In this document: positions 43,082 through 51,741 of the stretch, piece by piece
Numbering within the stretch: the stretch's first letter is position 1
Layout: each line of letters starts with the position of its first letter
From: an uncultured Oscillospiraceae bacterium
GTDB taxonomy: Bacteria; Bacillota; Clostridia; Oscillospirales; Oscillospiraceae
Length of the DNA stretch: 64,000 nt
NCBI GenBank assembly: GCA_934645175.1
Contig: CAKUDE010000008.1
Location: 4,820 to 68,819, forward strand
Direction of reading: 5' to 3'
The notes under the pieces: generated by a model
The model's database searches: none
What the model saw: only the letters and a program-made list of their open reading frames with translations
What the model was told of the DNA's origin: nothing
Position numbers and translations under genes: made by a program

Positions 43082-44079
43082 CTTGCCCACTCCGCATCTT
43101 CAATTTCACAGGCCTTCTGGCGCAGCATCAGCGCATCAAGCGCCTCGTGCGGTCGGCCGCCCTCGTACAGGAGCTGATAGGCGGCACGGGTAATCGGCAT
43201 GGTTACGCCGTAGCGCCCGGCAAGCTCGGCAGTCGACGCCGTTGCATAGTAACCCTCGACAACTGCACCGACCTGACGCATCGCCTCAGCCACGGGCACG
43301 CCCTGCCCTATGAGAATCCCCGCGCGGCGGTTGCGCGAGTGCATGGAGGTGCAGGTGACAATCAGGTCGCCCACACCCGCCAGTCCCGCCAGCGTCTCGC
43401 GCTTCGCGCCCATCGCCATCCCGAGACGGGCGACCTCGGACAGGCCGCGCGTCATTAAGAGCGCTTTGGCATTGTCGCCGTAGCCCATACCGTCACAGAT
43501 GCCTGCGCAGAGTGCGATGACGTTCTTAAACGCCGCGCCCAGCTCTACGCCCACGATGTCCGGGCTGGTATAAACGCGAAGGCGCTCGCCCATAAATGCG
43601 CTCTGTACCGTCTCGGCCAACGTACGGTCCGGGCAGGCAGCCACAACGCCGGTGGGATTCCCCCGGCTGACCTCCTCGGCGTGCGAAGGGCCGGACAGGG
43701 CAACGACGGTCTTCCCCGTTTCCTGTCCGATGATCTGGCTCATACGCAGGCCGGAATGCGCCTCAATCCCCTTTGTCACGGAGACGGGCACAGCCGATTC
43801 CGAGATGTATGGTGCAAACTTCCGCGCCGTCTCACGCACGGCAAACGAAGGCGTTGCAAATACGAGCAGCTCCGCCCCCCGTGCATCGCAGACGCGGTCG
43901 GTGAAACGAAGCGTGTCCGGCAGCGTCACGCCCGGGAGATAGGGATTCTGCCGTGTCTGTGCAAGCCGGCGGCAGCTCTCGGCGCTGTGTGACCAAAGCG
44001 TCACGTTATGACCGTTCTTCAGCAGTACCAGCGCCAGCGCCGTGCCCCATGCACCGCTTCCGGCAACAAATGCATTCAT
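43078..44079 (-). CDS. gpsA: NAD(P)-dependent glycerol-3-phosphate dehydrogenase
   Basis: Makes sn-glycerol-3-phosphate, the backbone for phospholipids. 333 residues, complete: Rossmann motif GSGAWGTALALVL near the N-terminus, catalytic Lys in VSVTKGIE and in KNVIALCAGICDGMGYGDNAKA, which also supplies substrate-binding residues. Between plsY (4-base overlap) and gtrA (4-base overlap). Pairing with plsY feeds the acyltransferase. Confidence 0.97.
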   Translation of the reverse strand: MNAFVAGSGAWGTALALVLLKNGHNVTLWSHSAESCRRLAQTRQNPYLPGVTLPDTLRFTDRVCDARGAELLVFATPSFAVRETARKFAPYISESAVPVSVTKGIEAHSGLRMSQIIGQETGKTVVALSGPSHAEEVSRGNPTGVVAACPDRTLAETVQSAFMGERLRVYTSPDIVGVELGAAFKNVIALCAGICDGMGYGDNAKALLMTRGLSEVARLGMAMGAKRETLAGLAGVGDLIVTCTSMHSRNRRAGILIGQGVPVAEAMRQVGAVVEGYYATASTAELAGRYGVTMPITRAAYQLLYEGGRPHEALDALMLRQKACEIEDAEWAR

Positions 44080-44702
44080 TTTCGCTGTCCCTCCTTCGGT
44101 TTACGCAGGCGGGTTTTAGTCTCCCTGCCGGTCAGCAGACGCGCAATGTTCTTACGGTGCATGAAAATCGCCAACGCCGCCATGACAACAGCAATCAGCC
44201 AAACCTGCGGCTGCTCGGGAAAAAAGAAATAGTAGGCGATTCCGTAACCGACTGCGGCAAGGACGGAGCCGAGCGAAACAAAGCCGGTCGTCAGGTATGC
44301 CAGCAGGAAAACCCCAAACAGAATGGCAAAGATTCTCCAGTCCATCATGAGCGCCAGCCCCGCGGCACACATAATCCCTTTTCCGCCACGGAAACCGTAA
44401 GGCGCCGGGAATATATGACCGATCTGTGCGGCAAGCCCCGCGAGCATCTTGGCCAGCTCCGGCTGCTCCGGCAGCAGCGGCACGGCAATCAGGCAGGCCA
44501 GGGCGGTCTTTCCCAGATCGACCAGTGCGACAAGCACCGTCGCCCAACCGCCGTAGCTGCGCAAAAAGTTCGTCAATCCTGCGTTTCCGCTGCCGTGCGT
44601 GCGCACGTCCTCCTTCTTGCCCAGATGCGAGACGACGATCGCTCCGTTGACACAGCCGAGCACATAGCCGACTGCAAGCACGGCCAGAATGCGAATGACC
44701 AC
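44076..44702 (-). CDS. plsY: Acyl-phosphate:glycerol-3-phosphate acyltransferase
   Basis: Membrane enzyme that adds the first acyl chain to glycerol-3-phosphate. 208 residues with about five helices and the three PlsY motifs: GSGNAGLTNFLR, GFRGGKGI and a later segment near YLTTGFVSLGSVLAA. It starts three bases after der ends and overlaps gpsA. The C-terminus is basic (KTRLRKPKEGQRK). Confidence 0.96.
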   Translation of the reverse strand: MVIRILAVLAVGYVLGCVNGAIVVSHLGKKEDVRTHGSGNAGLTNFLRSYGGWATVLVALVDLGKTALACLIAVPLLPEQPELAKMLAGLAAQIGHIFPAPYGFRGGKGIMCAAGLALMMDWRIFAILFGVFLLAYLTTGFVSLGSVLAAVGYGIAYYFFFPEQPQVWLIAVVMAALAIFMHRKNIARLLTGRETKTRLRKPKEGQRK

Positions 44703-44705
44703 GGC

Positions 44706-46034
44706 TTACTCCTCCTTGTCGCCCTTCTGGCGGACGGTAATGCGGACGGGCGTGCCCTCCAATCCGAATACGGCGCGGATCTGGTTTTCCAGATAGCGCT
44801 GGTAGGAAAAGTGGAACAGGCGCGCATCGTTGCAGAAAAACACGAAATGCGGCGGCTTGACGCCCACCTGTGTGATATAGTAGATCTTAAGTCTGCGGCC
44901 CTTGTCCGTGGGCGGCTGAACACGCGCCGTAGCGTCCTCCAGAATATTATTCAACATTCCGGTGGTAATGCGCATGGCACTCTGATTTGCCACATAGGTA
45001 ATCATTTCAAAGAGCTTATTCACGCGCTGGCCGGTCAATGCGGAGATGAACAGCAGCGGTGCGTAGCTCATATAGCCGAGATCCTGCCGGATCTTAGCGG
45101 TCATTTCGTTCATCGTGCCGGTTTCCTTATCGATCATGTCCCACTTGTTGACAACGATGATAGAGGCCTTGCCTGCCTCGTGAATCAGGCCGGCGATCTT
45201 CGTATCCTGCTCGGTAACGCCCTCATTCGCGTCGATCAGGAGCAGGCACACATCCGCGCGGTCTATTGCGGAAATGGAACGCAGATTGGAATACTTTTCG
45301 ATGGCGTCATCCACCTTCGATTTGCGGCGCATCCCGGCCGTATCGATAAAGCGGTACTTGCCGAACTCGTTTTCAAACTCGCTGTCGATGGCATCGCGGG
45401 TTGTTCCGGCCACATCCGAAACGATAACGCGCTGCTCGCCCAGGATGCGATTGAGCAGGCTGGACTTGCCGACATTCGGCTTTCCGACGATGGCGACGGA
45501 GATAATTTCACCCTCATCCTCCTGTGCGACAGACTCCGGAAACTGCTCGACGCACCAGTCGAGCAGCTCGTCCGTGCCGTGGCCGTGGACGGCGGAAACC
45601 TCAAAGCAGTCGCCGATACCCAACGAATAAAACTCATAGAACGCCGGATCGGTCATGCCGACGGAATCGCACTTATTGACCGCAAGGCATACAGGCTTGC
45701 GGCTGCGCAGCAGCATCGTCGCCACATCCTGGTCGGCTGCGGTCACGCCCACACGCACATCGGCAACCATGACGATGACATCGGCCGTTGCAATGGCAAT
45801 CTCCGCCTGACGGCGCATAAACTGCAGCATTTCGCTGTCGGTATTCGGCTCGATGCCGCCGGTGTCTACCAGGTCAAAATCACGACCGTTCCAGTCGCAG
45901 CTTCCATAGATCCGGTCGCGCGTTACGCCGGGAGTATCCTCAACAATGGCCATTCGTTTGCCGGTAAGCTTATTAAAAAGCATGGATTTACCCACATTCG
46001 GGCGACCGACAATGGCAACCAGGGGCTTCGGCAT
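44706..46034 (-). CDS. der: Ribosome-associated GTPase Der
   Basis: Tandem-GTPase needed for 50S ribosome assembly, 442 residues. G domain 1 (AIVGRPNVGKS, DTGG, NKCD), an acidic linker, G domain 2 (GKPNVGKSSLLN, DTAG, NKWD), and the C-terminal KH-like domain from about 350. Start ATG 46034 with GAAAGGAGG upstream; the annotated frame could extend six codons without support. First gene of the der-plsY-gpsA-gtrA unit. Confidence 0.97.
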   Translation of the reverse strand: MPKPLVAIVGRPNVGKSMLFNKLTGKRMAIVEDTPGVTRDRIYGSCDWNGRDFDLVDTGGIEPNTDSEMLQFMRRQAEIAIATADVIVMVADVRVGVTAADQDVATMLLRSRKPVCLAVNKCDSVGMTDPAFYEFYSLGIGDCFEVSAVHGHGTDELLDWCVEQFPESVAQEDEGEIISVAIVGKPNVGKSSLLNRILGEQRVIVSDVAGTTRDAIDSEFENEFGKYRFIDTAGMRRKSKVDDAIEKYSNLRSISAIDRADVCLLLIDANEGVTEQDTKIAGLIHEAGKASIIVVNKWDMIDKETGTMNEMTAKIRQDLGYMSYAPLLFISALTGQRVNKLFEMITYVANQSAMRITTGMLNNILEDATARVQPPTDKGRRLKIYYITQVGVKPPHFVFFCNDARLFHFSYQRYLENQIRAVFGLEGTPVRITVRQKGDKEE

Positions 46035-46090
46035 CAAAATGCCTCCTTTCAAAAAGCGCCTAGGCGCAGGAATTTCAAAAATCTCTGTCT

Positions 46091-46119
46091 ATTATGCCAC
46101 AGCCGCAGGAAAAATGCAA
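46091..46119 (-). promoter_or_regulatory. Promoter of der
   Basis: Minus-strand TTGCAT (46114-46119), 17 bases, CATAAT (46091-46096). Confidence 0.6.
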
Positions 46120-46185
46120 CAAAAATCGCATCCGCTCCGTATCAGCCCCCGAAACGGCGGCCGCTCCCGGCGCTTCGCCGAACGG

Positions 46186-46217
46186 CAAAAGAAAAGAGGA
46201 GCGCTTTCGCGTTCCTC
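46186..46217 (-). terminator. Terminator after rpmF
   Basis: Nine-bp stem with one mismatch (46196-46217) around GAAA, followed on the minus strand by TTTTCTTTT. Confidence 0.8.
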
Positions 46218-46238
46218 ATTTCCTCATTCAGTTCTGAA

Positions 46239-46427
46239 TCAGTTCGCTTCCGCAGCAGGGAGAACCTCGCGGCCATTGTAGGTACCGCAGTTCTTGCACG
46301 CTCTGTGGGGCAGGCGAGGCTCGCCGCACTTCGGGCAGGCGACAACGCCGGGGATGGAAAGCTTCCAATGCGAGCTGCGTCTCTTATCCCGTCTCGCCTT
46401 GGAAACCTTACACTTCGGAACAGCCAT
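46239..46427 (-). CDS. rpmF: 50S ribosomal protein L32
   Basis: 62-residue L32, starting [18 protein letters not shown]. Zinc-binding form with CPKC and CKNC near the middle. ATG 46427 has AAGGAGG upstream. It follows the yceD homologue, the usual gene pair in bacteria. Confidence 0.97.
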   Translation of the reverse strand: MAVPKCKVSKARRDKRRSSHWKLSIPGVVACPKCGEPRLPHRACKNCGTYNGREVLPAAEAN

Positions 46428-46456
46428 GAATGACACCTCCTTGGTCAGAGTGAAAA

Positions 46457-46960
46457 TTACTTATCCTTCAAAAGCTGTCCCAAGACAGCCAAACGGGGAT
46501 CGGGTTCGGGGCGGCACCGACAGGGGCCGTCGTTCAGATCCGCGCCGCAGCGGAAGCACAGGCCCTTGCAGTCCGGCTTGCACAGCAGCTTGGAATCCAT
46601 ATTGAGCACGAAGGCGGTAGTTAGGATCTCGTCAAGATCAGCCGCCTCGGGGTCTACCACAAAGACCCATTCGTCGGCCTCGTCCTCGTTTTCCAGCGCA
46701 GTGACGAGCACCGCACGCACCGGATAGGATACTTCCCGCGTAAACTCGGACGCACAGCGGTCGCAGACGGCATGAAGCCGTGTGGAAAGCTGCGCCGTGA
46801 GCACCAGAACGCCCGCCGTGTTGCGAACCTCGCCGCGGCAGACAACCGGCTCCGCGACCGGGCGGCAGCTTCCGAAGGTCATATCGCTCAGGTCCAGCTC
46901 CGTCCGAAACGGAAGCGCGGCATCCGGTGTACGGAGGAGCTTCGTGAGGCTGAAAAGCAT
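46457..46960 (-). CDS. YceD/DUF177 family protein
   Basis: 167-residue homologue of YceD, linked in other bacteria to 23S rRNA processing. Two cysteine pairs: CDRC in the middle and C-x3-C...CFRC near the C-terminus ([20 protein letters not shown]). Start ATG 46960 with CGGAGGAATT upstream. The perfect promoter upstream also drives rpmF. Confidence 0.93.
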   Translation of the reverse strand: MLFSLTKLLRTPDAALPFRTELDLSDMTFGSCRPVAEPVVCRGEVRNTAGVLVLTAQLSTRLHAVCDRCASEFTREVSYPVRAVLVTALENEDEADEWVFVVDPEAADLDEILTTAFVLNMDSKLLCKPDCKGLCFRCGADLNDGPCRCRPEPDPRLAVLGQLLKDK

Positions 46961-46993
46961 AGAATTCCTCCGTTCCATAGTCGTGCGTCTGCT

Positions 46994-47022
46994 ATTATAC
47001 CGCGTCAATACCCGTTTGTCAA
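46994..47022 (-). promoter_or_regulatory. Consensus SigA promoter of yceD-rpmF
   Basis: Minus-strand TTGACA (47017-47022), 17 bases, TATAAT (46994-46999): full match to consensus. Confidence 0.95.
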
Positions 47023-47052
47023 ATCATTTTTCATCTTTTTTCGGAATTTCTC

Positions 47053-47081
47053 TTGACTTTCCCGCCTCCGTGCCGAATAAT
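47053..47081 (+). promoter_or_regulatory. Promoter of the pseudouridine synthase gene
   Basis: TTGACT (47053-47058), 17 bases, AATAAT (47076-47081). Confidence 0.65.
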
Positions 47082-47104
47082 ATTCCGGAAGGGAGAAATG
47101 CCCC

Positions 47105-48067
47105 GTGAAAGAGCTGATAATCGGAAAAAATGACGCAGGGCAGCGCCTCGACCGCTATCTGGCCAAGGCCGTGCCGCTGCTCCCGGCCTCTTTGGCGCAG
47201 AAATACCTGCGCCTTAAGCGCATCAAGTGCAACGGTGCCCGCGCCGCGCGCGACACGCGCCTGTGTGAGGGCGACATACTTCAATTGTATATCAACGACG
47301 AATTTTTTGACCGTCCCTCGGAGCAGAACGCCTATCTGACCGTCTCCGCACCGAAGCTGAACATCGTCTATGAGGACGAGAACCTGCTGCTCGTAGATAA
47401 GCGGCCGGGGTTGGCTGTCCACCCGCACGACGGCGCGGAATACGGCAAAACGCTCATTGACCACATTCTGGCCTACCTCTATGCCAAAGGCGACTGGCAT
47501 CCGCGTGAGGAGCGCGCCTTCACGCCGGCACTGTGCAACCGCATCGACCGCAATACCGGCGGCATCGTCATCGCGGCAAAAAACGCCGAAGCACTGCGCA
47601 TTTTGAATCAGAAAATCCGTGACCGTGAGCTGGATAAACGTTATCTCGCCATTGTCGAGGGCTCGCCGAAGCCCCGCGAGGGTACGTTGAAGGGCTATCT
47701 GTTCAAGGATGCGGTAAAAAACCGGGTATTTGTTACAGACGCGCCGCAAAGGGGCTCGAAAAGCTGCGAAACGCGCTACCGTGTGCTGCAAAGCCGCGCC
47801 GGATTGTCGCTTGTGGAATGCGAGCTCATCACCGGCCGGACGCACCAGATCCGCGCACAGTTCGCCCATGCGGGACACCCGCTGCTCGGCGACGGAAAAT
47901 ACGGCAAGCTCGACAAGCGCTTTGACCGGAATTATCAGGCGCTCTATTCCTACCGTCTGGAATTTCGCTTCACGACCGACGCCGGCAGTCTGGCCTATCT
48001 GAACGGCCGCACGTTTCAGGTAAAAGAGGTCGATTTTGTCCGCGAGTATTTTCCGAGCAATGAATAA
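47105..48067 (+). CDS. RluC/RluD-family pseudouridine synthase
   Basis: 320 residues; makes pseudouridine in rRNA. N-terminal S4-like RNA-binding domain (about 10-75), then the catalytic domain with LLVDKRPGLAVHP and the catalytic Asp in NRIDRNTGG (the family form is HRLDxxTSG), then GRTHQIRAQFAHAGHPLLGD. GTG start at 47105, with GGGAG ten bases upstream. The exact rRNA site (RluC or RluD type) cannot be told. Confidence 0.93.
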   Translation: MKELIIGKNDAGQRLDRYLAKAVPLLPASLAQKYLRLKRIKCNGARAARDTRLCEGDILQLYINDEFFDRPSEQNAYLTVSAPKLNIVYEDENLLLVDKRPGLAVHPHDGAEYGKTLIDHILAYLYAKGDWHPREERAFTPALCNRIDRNTGGIVIAAKNAEALRILNQKIRDRELDKRYLAIVEGSPKPREGTLKGYLFKDAVKNRVFVTDAPQRGSKSCETRYRVLQSRAGLSLVECELITGRTHQIRAQFAHAGHPLLGDGKYGKLDKRFDRNYQALYSYRLEFRFTTDAGSLAYLNGRTFQVKEVDFVREYFPSNE

Positions 48068-48077
48068 ACCACGCAAA

Positions 48078-48110
48078 GCCGCCCCGTCGTCCGACGGGGC
48101 GGCAGTTTTT
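48078..48110 (+). terminator. Terminator of the pseudouridine synthase gene
   Basis: 12-bp perfect stem GCCGCCCCGTCG and complement with a two-base loop, followed by AGTTTTT. Confidence 0.92.
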
Positions 48111-48381
48111 ACACGTTTTCCTCCAGCCAGCGCCGCATTTCTTCCCTGCCCTCCTCAGACATAGGAAAGGTTCGTTCCAGCTCAATGGCGCTCAGCTCAT
48201 AACACAGCTCACCGTGCCACAGCTCGCAGCGGATAGAGCTGGCCGCCGCATCGATCTCCTTGGCCTTCGGGTCGGACTTGACGACCTCCGGCCGGATCCG
48301 GAAACGCAGCGCGCCGCAGCTTCCGGTGAAGATATTGTCGTTTTCAAATGTATGCAGCGTCGGCAGATAGATCTCCGGCAT
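48109..48381 (-). CDS. Hypothetical protein, 90 aa
   Basis: A small, soluble protein I do not recognise: MPEIYLPTLHTFENDN at the start, one KSDPKAKEID stretch in the middle and an acidic/basic C-terminal helix (SEEGREEMRRWLEEN). Four bases after pepF and likely on the same transcript. No signal peptide. ATG 48381. Confidence 0.75.
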   Translation of the reverse strand: MPEIYLPTLHTFENDNIFTGSCGALRFRIRPEVVKSDPKAKEIDAAASSIRCELWHGELCYELSAIELERTFPMSEEGREEMRRWLEENV

Positions 48382-48385
48382 GGGA

Positions 48386-50191
48386 TCAGTCCTTCATCAG
48401 TTCATCCATCTCGTCGATGAGCTCACCGAACAGCGCCAGCGCCTCCTCAACGGGTTTGGTCGTGCTCATATCCACACCGGCGCCCTTGAGCAGATCGATG
48501 GGGCTCTTGGAGCAGCCGCCGGAGAGGAAGCCGAGGTAGTCCTTCACGGCGCTTTCGCCCTCGCGCAGAATGCGGCGCGACAGCGCAATGGCCGCGGCGT
48601 AGCCGGTGGCATACTGGAACACATAATAGTTGTAGTAGAAATGCGGGATACGCATCCATTCCAGATCGATCTCGTCGTCAAGCACAACGTTCTCGCCGAA
48701 ATACAGGCGGTTCAGCTTACGGTACTCGGAATTCAGCACCTCCGGTGTCAGCGTCACGCCGTCCTGTGCCAGCTTGCCGATAATCATTTCGAACTCTGCG
48801 AACATGGTCTGGCGGTAAAGCGTCGAACGGAACTGCTCAAGGAAGTGGTTGATCAGGTAGGCGCGTTCCTTTTTGTCCGTGGTGCGGGCAAGCAGATACT
48901 CCATCAGCAGCGCCTCGTTGCAGGTCGAAGCAACCTCCGCAACAAAGATCACATAATCAGAATCCAGCGGGTTCTGCGTATGGTTCGACAGATAGGAGTG
49001 CATCGCATGGCCCATCTCATGGGCAAGGGTGAATTGGCTGTCCAGCGTACCGGAATAGTTGAGCAGGACGAAGGGATGCACCTTCGCGCCGGCAGAATAG
49101 GCGCCGGAGCGCTTGCCGACATTCTGGTAGACATCGATCCAGCGGTTCTCAAAGCCTTGCTTCAGGACCTTGCGATAGTCCTCGCCGAGCGGTGCGAGCG
49201 CATCATAAACGAGCTTCTTTGCGTCCTCGATGTCCGCCTTCTTGTCCAGACCGGCGACCAGCGGTGTGTAAAGATCATACATATGCAGCTCATCGAGTCC
49301 CAGCAGCTTCTTGCGCAGATCAACATAGCGATGCAGCTTGTCGGCGTTCTTGTGAACGGCATCGATCAGGTTCGTATAGACCTCGACCGGAACGTTCGTA
49401 CGCGAGAGCGAAGCCTCCAGCGCGGAATTGTACTTGCGTGCCTGCGCAAAGAACTTGAGCTGCTTGACGTGACCCGCCAGCGTCGCGGCGATGGTGTTTC
49501 TGAATTTCCCGTAGCCGTGGTAGAGATTTTCAAACGCGCTCTTGCGCAGGGCGCGATCCTCGCTCTCCATATAGCCGATGTAGGTTCCGGCGGAAAGCGG
49601 ATATTTGTTGCCCTCGGCATCCACGGCATCTTCAAAGGTGATGTCCGCATTATTGAACATGCCGTAGATATTGCGCGGGGTCTGGCCCAGCTCACCGGCG
49701 GCAGCCAGCAGCTTCTCTTCCGCAGGACTGAGAACATGCTCACGCAGGCGGCGCGCGTCGGTCAGATAACGGCGATAGCGCTCCAGCTCAGGGCACTCCG
49801 CATAGAATTTCTCCAGCGTCTCCTCCGAAATGGCCATCAGCTCCGGCGTAGCGAAGCTGGATGCGGCGTTCAGCTCAACAAACACACTCATCATACTGCC
49901 GGACATCGCCTGATACTTCGCGTCGCGGGTGTCTTCATCGGCGCGGCGCATGGCATAGTTGCCAATGGCATCGGACAGAAGCTCAAGCTCCTCCTCCAGG
50001 CGCAAAAAAGCCAGAAGCGCTTCGGCGGATTGGCCGAGCTTTCCCGCAAAGGCGGCAAACTTCGGTGCCATCGCCTTGACCTTCTCCAGGTCCTGCTGCC
50101 ACAGCTCGTCCGTTGCATAAAGATCGGCGACCGCCCACTTATCCTGCTCGCGGATCTCGGAGCGCTCGGGAATCTTCTTCATTTCAGCCAT
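48386..50191 (-). CDS. pepF: Oligoendopeptidase F
   Basis: Zinc metallopeptidase of family M3 that cuts short peptides in the cytoplasm. 601 residues, normal length. Active-site HEMGH at about 391-395 (in TLAHEMGHAMH); third ligand Glu in FVAEVASTCNEALL about 28 residues on. The N-terminal helical domain (DKWAVADLYATDELW) is present. Followed by a 90-residue gene of unknown role. Confidence 0.96.
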   Translation of the reverse strand: MAEMKKIPERSEIREQDKWAVADLYATDELWQQDLEKVKAMAPKFAAFAGKLGQSAEALLAFLRLEEELELLSDAIGNYAMRRADEDTRDAKYQAMSGSMMSVFVELNAASSFATPELMAISEETLEKFYAECPELERYRRYLTDARRLREHVLSPAEEKLLAAAGELGQTPRNIYGMFNNADITFEDAVDAEGNKYPLSAGTYIGYMESEDRALRKSAFENLYHGYGKFRNTIAATLAGHVKQLKFFAQARKYNSALEASLSRTNVPVEVYTNLIDAVHKNADKLHRYVDLRKKLLGLDELHMYDLYTPLVAGLDKKADIEDAKKLVYDALAPLGEDYRKVLKQGFENRWIDVYQNVGKRSGAYSAGAKVHPFVLLNYSGTLDSQFTLAHEMGHAMHSYLSNHTQNPLDSDYVIFVAEVASTCNEALLMEYLLARTTDKKERAYLINHFLEQFRSTLYRQTMFAEFEMIIGKLAQDGVTLTPEVLNSEYRKLNRLYFGENVVLDDEIDLEWMRIPHFYYNYYVFQYATGYAAAIALSRRILREGESAVKDYLGFLSGGCSKSPIDLLKGAGVDMSTTKPVEEALALFGELIDEMDELMKD

Positions 50192-50225
50192 AGGTTACCT
50201 CCAAATATATTCATTCATTCCGTAT

Positions 50226-50255
50226 AAAAAGCCGGAGAAGGAACACCTCTCCGGC
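50226..50255 (-). terminator. Terminator of the ferredoxin gene
   Basis: GCCGGAGA/TCTCCGGC stem (50231-50255) with a T-run on the minus strand (50226-50230). It separates the ferredoxin gene from pepF. Confidence 0.85.
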
Positions 50256-50267
50256 AAAATACGCGCG

Positions 50268-50654
50268 TTATTCGGTGATCTCAAGAACCTCCATCGGACA
50301 GGACTTGACGCAAATGCCGCAGGCGATACACTTCGAGGCATTGGTCATCCCCGGCTCAAAGACAATAACGCCGAAGGGGCAGGCTTCCTTACACTTGCCG
50401 CAGCCGACACAGAGCTTCCTGTTGATCATGTAGACGCCGGTCTTGGGGTTCTGCGTGATAGCGCCATGCTCACAGGCCGCGGCGCATTTGCCGCACTGCA
50501 CGCAGGTCATGGGACGCACCTTGCCGCTGCGCTCAACGATCTGAACGCAGGATTTGGCCGGGTCGAATTCCTTGTAAAACGCGGTGGAGCAGGCACGGAC
50601 GCACTCCAGGCAGGCCATGCACTGCACGTCCTTTTTGACGGTCAGTTTTTTCAT
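50268..50654 (-). CDS. Four-cluster ferredoxin-like electron carrier
   Basis: 128 residues carrying four complete CxxCxxCxxxC motifs (CMACLECVRAC, CVQCGKCAAAC, CVGCGKCKEAC, CIACGICVKSC), so up to four [4Fe-4S] clusters. The pattern resembles the HycB/HydN/CooF electron-transfer subunits that serve CO dehydrogenases, hydrogenases or formate dehydrogenases. No such enzyme gene lies nearby, so its partner is unknown. It has its own promoter and terminator. Confidence 0.92.
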   Translation of the reverse strand: MKKLTVKKDVQCMACLECVRACSTAFYKEFDPAKSCVQIVERSGKVRPMTCVQCGKCAAACEHGAITQNPKTGVYMINRKLCVGCGKCKEACPFGVIVFEPGMTNASKCIACGICVKSCPMEVLEITE

Positions 50655-50719
50655 ATTGATTGAATCCCCTTTGCTTCGGCACGCCGTTCCAAGAGCACGC
50701 CGAATTGTTTGTAAATGTA

Positions 50720-50748
50720 ATTATATATCATTTTTCGACGGATTGCAA
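50720..50748 (-). promoter_or_regulatory. Promoter of the ferredoxin gene
   Basis: Minus-strand TTGCAA (50743-50748), 17 bases, TATAAT (50720-50725). Confidence 0.82.
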
Positions 50749-50850
50749 CGTATTTTTCACATTTTTAAAAAAATCACACCGACGCGCATACATTTTTCCG
50801 CACGGCAAATACTATGCAGGCAACAAAGCAAGTATGATTGGAGGATCACC

Positions 50851-51132
50851 ATGAAACGATTTGCGACCCTGACGCTGGCGGTACTGCTCATCGCCGCGCT
50901 CTTTACCGGCTGCACGGACGACAGTACCATGACCACCGTCCCCATGACAACGATACCGATGACCACCGTACCGCCTACCACCGTGCCGCCCACTACGGTC
51001 CCGCCGACCACCGTGCCGTCTACTACGGAGCCGGACACAACGGACACAGGCAATGAAACGGAGCAGCCCGGCACAACGAATGTCTCCGAGCCGACCGACG
51101 GCTCGGCCGCACGCGGCAGACGCGGTATGTAA
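50851..51132 (+). CDS. Lipoprotein with TTVPP repeats
   Basis: 93 residues. Signal peptide with lipobox FTGC (Cys21), then about eight near-tandem Thr-Thr-x-Pro units (TTVP, TTIP, TTVPP), an acidic Thr/Glu tail and a short basic end (ARGRRGM). This is a disordered, possibly O-glycosylated surface stalk with no folded domain; it may be a spacer or a decayed lipoprotein. ATG 50851 with GGAGG upstream. Own terminator follows. Confidence 0.8.
   Translation: MKRFATLTLAVLLIAALFTGCTDDSTMTTVPMTTIPMTTVPPTTVPPTTVPPTTVPSTTEPDTTDTGNETEQPGTTNVSEPTDGSAARGRRGM
50944..51027 (+). repeat. 15-base coding repeats (Thr-Thr-x-Pro-Pro units)
   Basis: Short degenerate tandem repeats in the lipoprotein gene, unit about 12-15 bases, coding TTVPP-type units. 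Such tracts change length by slippage. Confidence 0.75.
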
Positions 51133-51136
51133 CGGC

Positions 51137-51173
51137 AAAACGCAGCCCTCCGATACCGGAGGACTGCGTTTTA
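51137..51173. terminator. Bidirectional terminator between lipoprotein and udg
   Basis: Long stem AAAACGCAG..CCTCCG / CGGAGG..CTGCGTTTT, A-run on one side and T-run on the other; serves both converging genes. Confidence 0.9.
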
Positions 51174-51177
51174 TGCA

Positions 51178-51741
51178 TCAGTAGCACCGTAGAAAACGTG
51201 CCTTATCGCGCAGCGACATCAAATCAGCAAACGCCTCCGGGCGTTTTGCCGCATCGCGCAGCAGCGCCGCCGGATGGTACATCGCCATATAAAACACGCC
51301 GTCGCGTTCAAACCATTGCCCGTGTTCGCGCGTAATACGAAAATCCGGTCGGATCAGACGCATCGCCGCAATACGTCCGAGGCAGACGATCAGCTTCGGC
51401 TGAAGGATTCGGAGCTGCTCGAACAAATAGCCGATACAGGCATCCTGCTCCGTCTCCAGCGGATCGCGGTTTTGCGGAGGGCGGCATTTTACAATATTCG
51501 CAATGTAACAATTGGTTCTGTCAATATCAATAATGTGCAGCATCTCATCGAGCAGCTTGCCCGCCGCACCGACAAACGGTTCGCCCTGTAAATCCTCCTG
51601 CGCCCCCGGCCCTTCGCCGACAAAAACGATGGGCGACGGCACCTGCCCGACACCGAACACGAGCTTTGTACGGGTTTTGCCCAGCTCGCAGCGCATACAG
51701 CCTTCGCAACGGGCGCGCAGCGCGTTCATGGCTTCGCTCAT
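51178..51741 (-). CDS. Family 4 uracil-DNA glycosylase
   Basis: 187 residues; removes uracil from DNA. Family 4 form with an iron-sulfur cluster: probable ligands C15, C18, C86 and C102. Motif 1 GEGPGAQED around 43-50 and motif 3 HPAALLRD near the end. Start overlaps the dacF stop by four bases. Complete. Confidence 0.94.
   Translation of the reverse strand: MSEAMNALRARCEGCMRCELGKTRTKLVFGVGQVPSPIVFVGEGPGAQEDLQGEPFVGAAGKLLDEMLHIIDIDRTNCYIANIVKCRPPQNRDPLETEQDACIGYLFEQLRILQPKLIVCLGRIAAMRLIRPDFRITREHGQWFERDGVFYMAMYHPAALLRDAAKRPEAFADLMSLRDKARFLRCY

Noticed and set aside
43953-46433. 826-codon plus-strand open frame
   Set aside because: Antisense to plsY, der and rpmF; composition is His/Arg/Gln-rich, typical of shadow frames.
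48380-50227. 615-codon plus-strand open frame
   Set aside because: Exact antisense of pepF, whose HEMGH motif is intact.
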